Of a DNA stretch of 20,798 nt, positions 1-7,564 are shown one piece after another. The position numbers and the translations under genes were made by a program. The notes under the pieces are model-generated. The model worked only from the letters and a program-made list of their open reading frames with translations. It made no database searches and was not told the DNA's origin. The DNA lies in IMG/VR virus record IMGVR_UViG_3300049484_000117, positions 1-20,798 of that record, one strand, 5' to 3'. How positions within the stretch are numbered: the first letter of the stretch is position 1; each line of letters begins with the position of its first letter. Origin of the DNA: a virus.

Positions 1-21
1 GTTTTCGGGTGTATGACATAA

Positions 22-717
22 ATGCCGAAGGCTAAAGCACTTACGAACTACGTCCAATTCGCCAAAGCCCTTGGCATCAGCCGGATGACAATCTACAACT
101 GGCAAAACCGCGATGATTGGCCGGTTTCGCGGAAGGCACCGTGGACGCCGGTGGATCTGGCGACGGTGAAGGCGTGGGCGGAAAAGACGATCGCTCCAAA
201 GCGAATGAGCAGCGGGGCGACGGGTTCGACGGCCGAGCTTCAGCGGCAACTACTCGCCGAACGTCGCGAGCGGCTGGCCCTGGAAAACGCACAAACACGG
301 GGCGAGCTTCATGCCAAGGCTGCATGTCAGACGGCTATCGTCCGCAAGATCCACTACCTGAAACGCGAGCTATTGGAATCGCCCGACTTGGCTGCATGTC
401 GGCCGGCGTTAGAGGACATGCTTCGGAGGTGGGCTGTCAGCGAGCCCTTTTGCGTCGATCTGGACGGCACCGGAGCGGAGGGCGTGGGAGATACCGGAGC
501 GGCTGACAGTGGCCGAGTGGGCTGTGAAATACAGGACCTTACCCCGTGGCCAGTCGTCAGTGCCCGGCCCGTGGCGGCACGAAGAGGCACCGTATCTCCG
601 CGGCATCATGACGCTGTCCACAAAGCCCGGCGTCAAAGAGCTAAACATCCAAAAGGCGGTACAGATCGGGGCAAGCGAGGCGTGCAGAAACATCGTCGGC
701 AGAATGGCACATCTTGA
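22..717 (+). CDS. Terminase small subunit (Nu1-like), C-terminus uncertain
   Basis: Likely DNA-recognition subunit of the packaging motor. Residues about 10-52 look like a helix-turn-helix (FAKALGISRMTIYNWQ followed by a DLATVKAWAE helix), as in Nu1-type small terminases. Residues about 70-120 are charged and alpha-helical, probably a coiled coil for oligomerisation. It lies directly upstream of a GpA-type large subunit, the normal position. The first half looks like real protein. From about residue 145 on (after position 451) the sequence becomes Gly/Arg-rich and looks like out-of-frame translation, and it overlaps the large subunit by 209 bases from the GTG at 509. The true protein may therefore be shorter, frameshifted, or affected by a sequence error. 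The ATG at 22 is the first start in frame; no strong ribosome binding site is visible in the 21 bases before it. The identification rests on the N-terminal pattern and position. Confidence 0.72.
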   Translation: MPKAKALTNYVQFAKALGISRMTIYNWQNRDDWPVSRKAPWTPVDLATVKAWAEKTIAPKRMSSGATGSTAELQRQLLAERRERLALENAQTRGELHAKAACQTAIVRKIHYLKRELLESPDLAACRPALEDMLRRWAVSEPFCVDLDGTGAEGVGDTGAADSGRVGCEIQDLTPWPVVSARPVAARRGTVSPRHHDAVHKARRQRAKHPKGGTDRGKRGVQKHRRQNGTS

Positions 718-2416
718 ACCCGACCCGTGGGGCATCGTCCTACCGGCGAAAGACAAAGGCCGCAAGGTCATAAAGAACCGCATTCTCCCGATGTTCCGCA
801 ACACTGAACCCCTGCGCGAGTTGTTCACCGATTCGGCGCACGACCTACAGAACGAACAGCTCCAACTCGCCAACGGGTTTCTGTTCCATCTCATGTGGTC
901 GGGTAGTGCGTCAAGCATGGCATCCGATCCTATGCGGGGCGTCATCTGTGACGAGGTGAACAAGTACGAGCAGTGGGTTGGTGACGAGGCCGATCCGGTA
1001 ACGCTGTCGGCTATGCGGCTGCGGTCCTATGGCTCGCGGGCCTTGCAGATCAACATCAGCACGCCGACGAATCGCTTCGGGCGCATAACAGAGCTATACG
1101 AGTCATCCGAGGTGAAGCTGGAGTTCTGTGTCCCGTGCCCGCATTGTGGCAAGTTCCAGCCGTTGGCGTTCGAGAGACTACGGTGGAACAAGGTGGAGGG
1201 CGAAAGCCATGAAGTTCAGGCCGTGCGAATCCTCGCGGAATCCGATGCGGTACACTACCAGTGTACACACTGCGACGGAAGTATCTACGAACGGGACCGC
1301 CGGGCAATGGAAAACCTGGGGCGGTATAGTTCCGAGGACGGAACCGTTGAAGATGCCGAGACCGTCAATCGCTTTCCCGATCGGACGCGAGTAGGAATAC
1401 AGATCAGCGCCCTGCATTGCCTTTGGGTCTCGTGGGCTGAGATTGTTGCCGAGTTCCTACGCTGTGGGAAGTCGCTCACCAAGCTGTTCAACTTCAGGAC
1501 TCAGACACTCGGCGAGCCATTCGAGCAGCAGATAGAAAAGGCCAAGCCGTCCTTGTTCTCTGGCAAGTCTGCGCGGGCGACACTCGCGGAGGGTGTCTGC
1601 CCGGCGTGGACGATGCGGCTCATCGCGGCGATTGACCCCGGATCGGATCACTTCTGGTTGACGTTGCGGGCGTGGGGGCCGGGGATGCAATCGCAGCGTG
1701 TTTGGCATGGGCGCGTCGAGTCGTTCGATGAGTTGGATCAGCTTCTATGGCATCATCCGTGGCCGGTTGACGGCGGAAAGCAGCCCAGAACGGTTGACTT
1801 TGTTGGCATCGACACGGGCGGAACCGTCGGGGAGGGCGGCGAAACTAGCCGAACTATGCAGGTTTACCGCTGGATTCTGCCCAGAAAATCGCGCGTCCGT
1901 GGCCTGAAGGGGGCATCGAAGCCCCGCGGCAACCTGCGATTATGGAACGGCAAGGGCATTCTGGACACCGGGACCGGCTCAAAACGCGACGGCCGCGAGG
2001 TGCTGCTGACGTATCTGGACACCAACCACTGGCAGGACGAGCTACACGACCTGATCAACCGTGGGTGCGATACCAATCTGACGACGCGTGAGACCGAGAT
2101 GTGGCACCTGAACCAACGCGACGACCAGGCGTACAACGCACATCTGGCCGGCGTCCACAAGGTTGCCGTACGCAAGGGGCTTCAAGTCACGGAAGAGTGG
2201 ATGCCGATCAGCAGACACACTCCGATTCACCTGAGGGACTGCGAAGTATACCAAGTGGCTTTGGCGTACCTATGCCAAGTCCACACCTTGCCGACGGTAG
2301 AACAGATGGCCCATATCGAATCGGTTCAACAGCAGGCGGTTATCGACCAGACGATCAGAAGACCACGAGAAAACCGGGACCCGTGGGAACCTGGTGGCAT
2401 GGCGGAATACCTATGA
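509..2416 (+). CDS. Terminase large subunit, GpA family
   Basis: ATPase/nuclease of the DNA-packaging motor (635 aa; lambda gpA is 641). Visible parts: the family N-terminal signature EWAVKYRTLP with PGPWR and APYLRGIM; a deviant Walker A near residues 49-57 (KAVQIGASE); Walker B with acidic D148-E149 in GVICDEV; a coupling-type motif ISTPTNRFGRI near 183-193; a zinc-finger-like cluster C207, C210, C213, C252, C255; and nuclease-domain acidic positions D376 (AAIDPGSD) and D435 (VGIDTGG). The start is GTG at 509 with GGAG at 496-499, nine bases upstream. The same frame is open back to 413 and there encodes residues (PERLT just before VAEWA) that fit the family, so the real N-terminus may be longer. 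It ends in an ATGA overlap with the methyltransferase gene. Family assignment is strong; the exact start is not. Confidence 0.93.
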   Translation: MAEWAVKYRTLPRGQSSVPGPWRHEEAPYLRGIMTLSTKPGVKELNIQKAVQIGASEACRNIVGRMAHLEPDPWGIVLPAKDKGRKVIKNRILPMFRNTEPLRELFTDSAHDLQNEQLQLANGFLFHLMWSGSASSMASDPMRGVICDEVNKYEQWVGDEADPVTLSAMRLRSYGSRALQINISTPTNRFGRITELYESSEVKLEFCVPCPHCGKFQPLAFERLRWNKVEGESHEVQAVRILAESDAVHYQCTHCDGSIYERDRRAMENLGRYSSEDGTVEDAETVNRFPDRTRVGIQISALHCLWVSWAEIVAEFLRCGKSLTKLFNFRTQTLGEPFEQQIEKAKPSLFSGKSARATLAEGVCPAWTMRLIAAIDPGSDHFWLTLRAWGPGMQSQRVWHGRVESFDELDQLLWHHPWPVDGGKQPRTVDFVGIDTGGTVGEGGETSRTMQVYRWILPRKSRVRGLKGASKPRGNLRLWNGKGILDTGTGSKRDGREVLLTYLDTNHWQDELHDLINRGCDTNLTTRETEMWHLNQRDDQAYNAHLAGVHKVAVRKGLQVTEEWMPISRHTPIHLRDCEVYQVALAYLCQVHTLPTVEQMAHIESVQQQAVIDQTIRRPRENRDPWEPGGMAEYL

Positions 2417-3114
2417 GCACTACAGACGCAGAACGGGCGGCATGGACGGATTGGCATGCACGGGTAACGCTTCAATACCCGGATACTGAGCTGGTGCGTC
2501 TTGTGCATCGGCTGGATAGTCCTATCAGCGAAGCCTATCCGAAGGCTATTGTCCTCGGTTGCGGGACCGGACGGCACGTTTCCAGCCTGGCCCGCGAGGG
2601 CTACTCCGTCTGTGGGTGCGACATCCTTGAAAGTGCGATAGGAACGGCACGCGAACGCCTGAAACGCGAAGGGTTGTATAGTGAGGTGTGGACTGGCGAC
2701 GCCGATTCAACGGGGGCACCGGATCAGAGCTTCGATCTGGTGGTCGCGTGGGGGCTTCTCATGTCTACGTCACGAGACAAGGCCGTTGCGATTCTCCGCG
2801 AGGCCTACCGAGTACTAAAGCCAGGCGGGCACCTGATAGGTAACTGGCGAACTACCGACGATTGTCTAACCCGGTGTGGCCTGAAGATGCCGAATCTGGG
2901 GCCTAACACGTTCGTATTGGACGCCAGGGCCAACGAGCACGGCTTGACCGGCTGCACCTACAACTTCGCGAGCAGGCTGGAAATAGCCCAACTGCTTGAA
3001 GATCCGCACGCTGGGGCGGCGTTTCACATAGAGAACCTGGAACGCAAAGACTTCTGGACGGATAACCTGTCGCATCGCTTTAGCTGGTGGATGTTCACCG
3101 CGAGGAAGCCATGA
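2413..3114 (+). CDS. Class I SAM-dependent methyltransferase
   Basis: A 233-residue protein with a Methyltransf_11-type Rossmann fold. Motif I is AIVLGCGTGRHV (about residues 49-60), the acidic end of strand 2 is in CGCDILES, motif III/IV is FDLVVAWGLLM, and motif VI is LKPGGHLIGNW. There is no DNA-methylase DPPY/NPPY motif and no target-recognition domain, so a small-molecule, protein or modified-base substrate is more likely than adenine/cytosine DNA methylation, but the substrate cannot be named. The ATG at 2413 overlaps the terminase stop (ATGA), which suggests translational coupling. The frame is open further upstream, but that stretch is antiframe terminase coding and is rejected. It sits between the terminase and gpW-like genes, where lambda has nothing, so it looks like an inserted accessory (moron-type) gene. 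Confidence 0.85.
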   Translation: MSTTDAERAAWTDWHARVTLQYPDTELVRLVHRLDSPISEAYPKAIVLGCGTGRHVSSLAREGYSVCGCDILESAIGTARERLKREGLYSEVWTGDADSTGAPDQSFDLVVAWGLLMSTSRDKAVAILREAYRVLKPGGHLIGNWRTTDDCLTRCGLKMPNLGPNTFVLDARANEHGLTGCTYNFASRLEIAQLLEDPHAGAAFHIENLERKDFWTDNLSHRFSWWMFTARKP

Positions 3115-3278
3115 TTCTGATACGGCGTCGGAAAAGGGTAGTCCTTCCAATTCCGCCAGTGTGCCCCAAGTGCGGCGTCAATGCAATATTTGTCTATGCC
3201 ACGAGGGGCCAAGTCCGCTGGACTAAGTGCGGTAACTGTAATAATTTGTCAAAGTTCGCAGCAGATGCCACACCCTAG
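3111..3278 (+). CDS. Small zinc-ribbon protein
   Basis: A 55-residue basic protein with two CxxC knuckles, C18-P-K-C21 and C40-G-N-C43, spaced as in a zinc ribbon. The N-terminus is arginine/lysine-rich (IRRRKR). ATG at 3111 overlaps the methyltransferase stop (ATGA) and has GAGGAAG at 3102-3108 upstream. A longer in-frame start at 3087 lies inside the methyltransferase gene and is less likely given the coupling. Its role is unknown; nucleic-acid or protein binding is a reasonable guess from the fold. It forms a two-gene insert with the methyltransferase. Confidence 0.7.
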   Translation: MILIRRRKRVVLPIPPVCPKCGVNAIFVYATRGQVRWTKCGNCNNLSKFAADATP

Positions 3279-3326
3279 TATCACTTCAATTGCATAATAG
3301 AGAATCTAGGTCATGCTTGAAATAGC
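3279..3326 (+). other. Short AT-rich gap between accessory pair and head genes
   Basis: Forty-eight bases separate the zinc-ribbon stop from the gpW-like start, one of only two notable breaks in an otherwise overlapping operon. It is AT-richer than its surroundings and contains CATAAT (3293-3298), a fair -10 look-alike, but no matching -35 element 16-18 bases upstream. No terminator hairpin is seen. It could hold a weak promoter, or simply mark the edge of the inserted genes. Confidence 0.25.
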
Positions 3327-3551
3327 ATGGCTGATCCGACCTGGGCAGAAATCAAATCCGCATTGCTGACCACGTACAAAGCGGTGGCTCAGCAAGCCTA
3401 CTCTGCGCAATCGATGGCCGATCGCAACTATGCCGTAGTGAAGCTATCCGAGTTACGTGAAGCGATCTCCGACGCGGATAGACACATCTCTGCGGAGAGT
3501 GCATCAACAGGCGGATCTTGTGCGGTTGTGGTCTTTGGTGATCCGGCATGA
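3327..3551 (+). CDS. gpW-like head-tail joining protein
   Basis: A 74-residue protein placed between terminase and portal, exactly where lambda has W (68 aa). The sequence shows an N-terminal helix (TWAEIKSALLTTYKAV), a central strand-like stretch and a second helix VKLSELREAISDADRHI, matching the gpW pattern of helix, short hairpin, then a S-x-x-x-L-x-x-x-I helix. gpW-type proteins bind below the portal and complete the head before tail attachment. The ribosome binding site is weak (AGG at 3308-3310). It ends in an ATGA overlap with the portal gene. The assignment rests on size, position and a helix pattern, not on strong identity. Confidence 0.65.
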   Translation: MADPTWAEIKSALLTTYKAVAQQAYSAQSMADRNYAVVKLSELREAISDADRHISAESASTGGSCAVVVFGDPA

Positions 3552-5182
3552 TGCTGACCTTTCTCGATCGTGCGATTGGCTACGTTTCTCCTACTTGGGG
3601 CAAGCGGCGGGCTTTTTCTCGCCTTGGCATGGCATCGGCAGACGAGCAGATTTCTGCCCTCCGGTCGCTGGACGCCGCTGGCAAAGGCAGGCTTCAGAAG
3701 GATTGGCCCACCGATCCACAGTCCGCTGATCAGCAGACGATAGACGACCTGTCATCCACGAACGCAAGGGCACGCCGGGCAGTGTTCAACGACTGGGCGG
3801 CGTCTTCGCTGGTCAAGGCGTATGTGCGGCACGTCGTCGGCAAGGGCTTGTCCGCCAAGTCCACTGGTAAGGACCCGATCACTAATACCCCTCTGACGGA
3901 TTGGAACCGGCAGGCAACGAGGTATTTCGACCGGTGGGCACGCGATCCCCGCCGATGCGACGTGGAGCGGCGGCGCACCTTCCGCATGCTCCAGCGGCTA
4001 TGGGTTCGCGAGCTGGTCACGGTTGGCGAGACGTTCATTCGCATTGTCCGCAGGGCGGGCAAGGACGTATCGCTACAGACGTTAGAACCCGAACAGCTCT
4101 ATACCGACCTGGCGTATTCACCGGATGGCGGGGCGATTAAGGGCGGTATCGAGGTTGACGAGTTCGGCGCACCGGTGGCGTATTGGTTCTATCCGAAGAA
4201 TCACCCGCTGGAAGGCGGCGTAGGCGTTCGCAGATCCACCGGAGCGGGCGACGATCCTACCAGTCCGGTAAGAATTCCCGAAGACGAGGTAATCCACCTG
4301 TACGACCCAGAGCGTGTACGGCAGGCCCGCGGCTTGTCATTCATGGCTTCGGTGCTCGTTAAGCTGTGGCACCTGTCGGCATACGATCAGTATCAGCTCG
4401 TCAAGGCACGTATAGAGGCTTGTGTTGGAGCCACGATAGAAACCGATCCGCGGTACGACAACGGGCAGAATCTAACCGGGTTGCCCGTGCCGTCTGGGCA
4501 GTCGTCTACCGATGTGAACGGGGCCCGCCAACTGTTCACCGAGCCGGGCATGATGTGGGAGGCTCCGGCCGGCAAGCGGGTAAACTGGATGCCACCGGTA
4601 AACCCTGGCAACAACTATCAGCCGTTTACCCGCAAGCAGGTAGCCGACTTCGCAGCCGGTGCCGGTAAGGATCTTCCGCAAGTCACGCGGGACTTCTCAG
4701 GCAATACCTACAGCGGGCAGCGGCAGGGGATGTTGGAGGATGAGAAGGAGACGGACGCGCTACAGCAGATCATCACCGATCTGGCGTGCAGGCCGATCCG
4801 CCGCGACGTTCTGACTCAGGCCGTGTTGAACACCGAGACCGATTCATCCGAGCATCGTTTGGACGCTCCCGAACATTGGAACGACGGCGATGAGGAATGG
4901 ACCGAAGCCTATCTCTGTGACGAATGGCGCGGCCCACCGAAGGGCTGGATAGATCCACGCAACGAGGCGGACGCCACCAAGACGCTGCTGGACACGTTCC
5001 AAACGACTCTACGGGACGAACTGAATGAGCAGGATGGGGACTGGGAAGACAAGATCATCCAGCGCGGGGAAGAACTGAAGCTGATCCGCAAGAGTACGCC
5101 AACTGAACAACCATCGGTGACGCCGGAAGGCGAGCCGGTAGGAGTAGAAGACAATGCCACTGCCGACACCGAATCCGAATGA
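3548..5182 (+). CDS. Phage portal protein, lambda gpB family
   Basis: Forms the dodecameric ring at the DNA-entry vertex and binds terminase and head-completion proteins. It has 544 aa, against 533 for lambda gpB. Family-like stretches include RARRAVFNDWAASSLVKAYV followed by VVGKGL, the FIRIVRR strand, VIHLYDPERVRQARGLSF near the middle, the helix LSAYDQYQLVKARIEA, and the C-terminal GPPKGWIDPRNEADATK, which corresponds to the conserved W-x-DP-x-KE region of this family. Two adjacent ATGs (3548, 3551) are possible starts; the first overlaps the gpW-like stop. The last 29 bases overlap the protease-capsid gene. The C-terminal tail is acidic and Thr/Glu-rich, typical of an unstructured end. 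Confidence 0.93.
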   Translation: MMLTFLDRAIGYVSPTWGKRRAFSRLGMASADEQISALRSLDAAGKGRLQKDWPTDPQSADQQTIDDLSSTNARARRAVFNDWAASSLVKAYVRHVVGKGLSAKSTGKDPITNTPLTDWNRQATRYFDRWARDPRRCDVERRRTFRMLQRLWVRELVTVGETFIRIVRRAGKDVSLQTLEPEQLYTDLAYSPDGGAIKGGIEVDEFGAPVAYWFYPKNHPLEGGVGVRRSTGAGDDPTSPVRIPEDEVIHLYDPERVRQARGLSFMASVLVKLWHLSAYDQYQLVKARIEACVGATIETDPRYDNGQNLTGLPVPSGQSSTDVNGARQLFTEPGMMWEAPAGKRVNWMPPVNPGNNYQPFTRKQVADFAAGAGKDLPQVTRDFSGNTYSGQRQGMLEDEKETDALQQIITDLACRPIRRDVLTQAVLNTETDSSEHRLDAPEHWNDGDEEWTEAYLCDEWRGPPKGWIDPRNEADATKTLLDTFQTTLRDELNEQDGDWEDKIIQRGEELKLIRKSTPTEQPSVTPEGEPVGVEDNATADTESE

Positions 5183-7496
5183 GGCAGAGACCGATTTCGT
5201 ATCTCGCTGCATGGGCGACGAAACGACCGTAGGCGACTTCCCCGACGAATCGCAACGGGCGGCGGTATGTCATGGCCAATGGGACAAGTCGCAAGAGCAG
5301 ATGTCTTCCGAAGGGCAGATGACTTCGTTCCGCTCTAGCGACGGTTCGGGCCTGGTCGTTGACCGGGAAGCTCGGATCATTCGCAATGTCTCCGTTATCA
5401 CGAGAGGCCCGGCGAAGGGTCACGGCCTATTCGTCGATGATACCACGCTCCAGCAAGTCCTCGGTTTTATGCGGTACTTCAAAAATGGCGTAAGGGTTCG
5501 GGTATCTCACCCCGAAATACAGCCGGACGGCACCAGGACGGACGGCGCGACAATGCTTTTGGGCAAGGGCATCAATCCCCGCATAGAGGGGGATCACGTC
5601 CGATGCGATGTCCGTTTCGGTGCCTACGCCAACGACACGGCCAAGGGCCGGATGGGCGACTATTTCCTGGGGCTGGCCGCAGAGGACCCCGACAGCTTCG
5701 GCTTGTCCATTTACTTCATGCAGGCCAAACCAGAGATCAAAGACGGGCGTAAAAATGTCCGTATAGCGTCGTTGCATTCCCTCGACTTCTCGGATGATCC
5801 CGCCACGAATCCTGACGGGCTCATGTCTGCAAATACGGGCGCGCAATCGGTGCCGCCTGACACTACCACGAAAGGAGATTTTCCGATGGCTGACGAGAAA
5901 AAGGAAACTCAGGCACCGGTGGAGGTGCCCGCGACCGAGCCCGCGAAGTTCACGGCTCAGGAACCCAAAGTCGATGTCAACGAGGTTGTCCGTATCGCCA
6001 TGATTACGGAACGCGAGCGGATCGAAAAGCTCACCGCGTTGTGCAAGACGTACAAGATCGGGCCAACGGTCTTTCGGGCGTTGATCGACAGTGGCGCGGA
6101 CGAGACCCAAGCAAAGGCCGCGATTCTCGACGCTCGCACTACGCTCGCTGTTCCGTCTGACACCCGCGTTGAAGTGGGCGAAGACCTGAACCGCAGTACG
6201 CTGACCGCAGCGGTGGAAGACGCCATTGCCCTGAAGGCCGGTTGTCGACTCGTCAAGACCGACGATGAAGGCAACGTGGAGATTGATGAGAACCATACCG
6301 GCTTCTCCGTCAACGAGGGCGGCGCGAGCCACCACACGCTGACCGTCGGGCGCAAGGCCCACGACCGGGCGACTGAGTTCCGCAATCGTCGGCTCGTGGA
6401 CATCGGACGGATGTATTTTGAGAAGATGGGGCATACGGGCCTTCGCAACATCAACGACCTCCAGATCGCCGATTGGATGTTGAACCCGCACAAAATGACC
6501 GGGTTCAACGCTCCGCTCGGCACGGCGGACTTCAGCAACATCCTCGCGAACGTGATGAACAAGTCACTCCGCAAGGCATACGTTGAAGCCCCCGTAAAGT
6601 GGCCTATCTGGTGCGTTCGCGGTACGGCGGCCGACTTTAAGACGATCACCCGCGCTCAGTTGATGGGCGTTCCGGGTATGCCCAAGGTGCCGGAAGGTGC
6701 CGAGTACGGGTATGCCCACGTCGTCGATCAGAAAGAGACGTTCACCCTGGCGACGTATGGCAAGATCGTCAAGATCACCCGCCAGTGCGTCATCAATGAC
6801 GACCTTGGCGCATTCAACCGTCTTCCGACGCAGCTCGCCAACGCGGCCAAGCGGCTGGAAGACTACCTCGCGTTCGATCAGCTCATCGGCAATACGACGA
6901 TGGCCGACGGCGGAACGCTGTTCAACGCTACGGCCGTGACCTCCAGCGGTGGCCACTACAACTACTTGAGCAGCGGTTCGGGTGCGCCGACGGTGGCCTA
7001 TGTGTCGGGCCTGGCCAAGATGATGCGGAAGCAGGTTGCGTGGGATAAGTACTCTCAGAAGTACCTGAGCGACACGACCAACATACCCAACCCCGACAAG
7101 GTTGCCGGGTATCTCGACTTGGACCCGGCGATCATCCTCGTGCCCACCGAATACAGCGAGGTGGTCAAGCAACTATACACGTCGCCCATTGATCCGACCG
7201 CGACCTATGGCCACGCCAGCAACCCCTGGCAGGGCGGTCTGATTCCGGTTGTGTCGGCCCAGATGTCCGACGTTACCCCGACCGGTGGCGGTGCCGCTGC
7301 GACCGTCTGGTATCTGTCCGCTTCGCCGTCCGTGATCGACACCGTTGAAGTGTGCTTCTTGGAAGGCGAGCAGCAGCCGGTTATCGAACGCGAAGTCGAT
7401 TTCATGTCCGATGCACTGGCGGTCAAGGTTCGCCATACCGTCGCGTCCGCTCCGCTGGAGTGGCGTGGCATGGCGAAGACGATCGGAACTGCGTAG
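5154..7496 (+). CDS. Prohead protease / scaffold / major capsid fusion protein
   Basis: One 780-residue ORF combines three head functions. Residues 1-45 carry a short Cys-containing module (DFVSRCMGD ... QRAAVCHGQW) that I recall from other phage protease N-termini. Residues about 60-225 look like a serine protease of the prohead type, with candidate catalytic H119 (RVSHPE) and S185 (SFGLSIYF). Residues about 245-430 are charged and helical, scaffold-like. Residues about 430-780 resemble the Mu gpT-like major capsid protein (e.g. WPIWCVRGTAADFKTI, KIVKITRQCVINDDLGAF). The protease would remove the scaffold after shell assembly. ATG at 5154 has GGAG at 5141-5144 and overlaps the portal gene by 29 bases. 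Fused protease-capsid proteins are known in some phages. The fusion is seen directly as one open frame; domain borders are estimates. Confidence 0.88.
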   Translation: MPLPTPNPNEAETDFVSRCMGDETTVGDFPDESQRAAVCHGQWDKSQEQMSSEGQMTSFRSSDGSGLVVDREARIIRNVSVITRGPAKGHGLFVDDTTLQQVLGFMRYFKNGVRVRVSHPEIQPDGTRTDGATMLLGKGINPRIEGDHVRCDVRFGAYANDTAKGRMGDYFLGLAAEDPDSFGLSIYFMQAKPEIKDGRKNVRIASLHSLDFSDDPATNPDGLMSANTGAQSVPPDTTTKGDFPMADEKKETQAPVEVPATEPAKFTAQEPKVDVNEVVRIAMITERERIEKLTALCKTYKIGPTVFRALIDSGADETQAKAAILDARTTLAVPSDTRVEVGEDLNRSTLTAAVEDAIALKAGCRLVKTDDEGNVEIDENHTGFSVNEGGASHHTLTVGRKAHDRATEFRNRRLVDIGRMYFEKMGHTGLRNINDLQIADWMLNPHKMTGFNAPLGTADFSNILANVMNKSLRKAYVEAPVKWPIWCVRGTAADFKTITRAQLMGVPGMPKVPEGAEYGYAHVVDQKETFTLATYGKIVKITRQCVINDDLGAFNRLPTQLANAAKRLEDYLAFDQLIGNTTMADGGTLFNATAVTSSGGHYNYLSSGSGAPTVAYVSGLAKMMRKQVAWDKYSQKYLSDTTNIPNPDKVAGYLDLDPAIILVPTEYSEVVKQLYTSPIDPTATYGHASNPWQGGLIPVVSAQMSDVTPTGGGAAATVWYLSASPSVIDTVEVCFLEGEQQPVIEREVDFMSDALAVKVRHTVASAPLEWRGMAKTIGTA
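5871..5877 (+). promoter_or_regulatory. Internal ribosome binding site within fusion gene
   Basis: AAAGGAG lies 8 bases before the in-frame ATG at 5886, at the join between protease and scaffold-like regions. The position exactly at a domain border argues that it is functional and not a chance match. Confidence 0.65.
5886..7496 (+). CDS. Nested in-frame start: scaffold-major capsid protein
   Basis: Inside the fusion ORF, an ATG at codon 245 is preceded by AAAGGAG (5871-5877) with an 8-base spacer, one of the best ribosome binding sites in the window. Translation from here gives a 536-residue protein starting MADEKKETQAP, lacking the protease. This resembles lambda C/Nu3, where scaffold is made from an internal start in the protease gene, but here the nested product would also carry the capsid domain. 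It would solve the stoichiometry problem: many capsid copies, few protease-bearing ones. The start signal is seen directly; its use is inferred. Confidence 0.7.
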   Translation: MADEKKETQAPVEVPATEPAKFTAQEPKVDVNEVVRIAMITERERIEKLTALCKTYKIGPTVFRALIDSGADETQAKAAILDARTTLAVPSDTRVEVGEDLNRSTLTAAVEDAIALKAGCRLVKTDDEGNVEIDENHTGFSVNEGGASHHTLTVGRKAHDRATEFRNRRLVDIGRMYFEKMGHTGLRNINDLQIADWMLNPHKMTGFNAPLGTADFSNILANVMNKSLRKAYVEAPVKWPIWCVRGTAADFKTITRAQLMGVPGMPKVPEGAEYGYAHVVDQKETFTLATYGKIVKITRQCVINDDLGAFNRLPTQLANAAKRLEDYLAFDQLIGNTTMADGGTLFNATAVTSSGGHYNYLSSGSGAPTVAYVSGLAKMMRKQVAWDKYSQKYLSDTTNIPNPDKVAGYLDLDPAIILVPTEYSEVVKQLYTSPIDPTATYGHASNPWQGGLIPVVSAQMSDVTPTGGGAAATVWYLSASPSVIDTVEVCFLEGEQQPVIEREVDFMSDALAVKVRHTVASAPLEWRGMAKTIGTA

Positions 7497-7564
7497 GAAC
7501 TTCAACCGCTCTGAGCCACTGTACCGCTGTACTTGGACAGGGCATTACAGAGGAGACTTAGACA
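7497..7564 (+). other. Gap between capsid and decoration-protein genes
   Basis: This 68-base stretch is the longest non-coding gap in the window. Near its end it holds a GGAG (7552-7555) serving the next gene. A short inverted GTAC repeat (7521-7532) is too weak to call a terminator, and no convincing promoter is seen. Confidence 0.3.

Noticed and set aside
1-21. End of an upstream gene
   Set aside because: TGA at 14-16 and TAA at 19-21 are both present but only 21 bases are visible, so no reading frame can be supported.
2101-2412. Extended N-terminus of the methyltransferase inside the terminase gene
   Set aside because: The extra residues overlap terminase coding, are Arg/Pro/Gly-rich without pattern, and the ATG at 2413 forms an ATGA coupling with the terminase stop.
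3246-3298. Promoter from TTGTCA and CATAAT
   Set aside because: TTGTCA (3246-3251) and CATAAT (3293-3298) are 41 bases apart, far from the 16-18 base spacing needed, so they do not form a promoter.
5427-6491. Long minus-strand open frame (354 codons) opposite the protease-capsid gene
   Set aside because: It lies wholly antisense to a strongly supported gene, is rich in Arg/Val/Gly/His as expected for antisense translation of GC-rich codons, and has no recognisable domain.
7521-7532. Hairpin GTAC-CGCT-GTAC as a terminator after the capsid gene
   Set aside because: The stem has only four base pairs and no T run follows.
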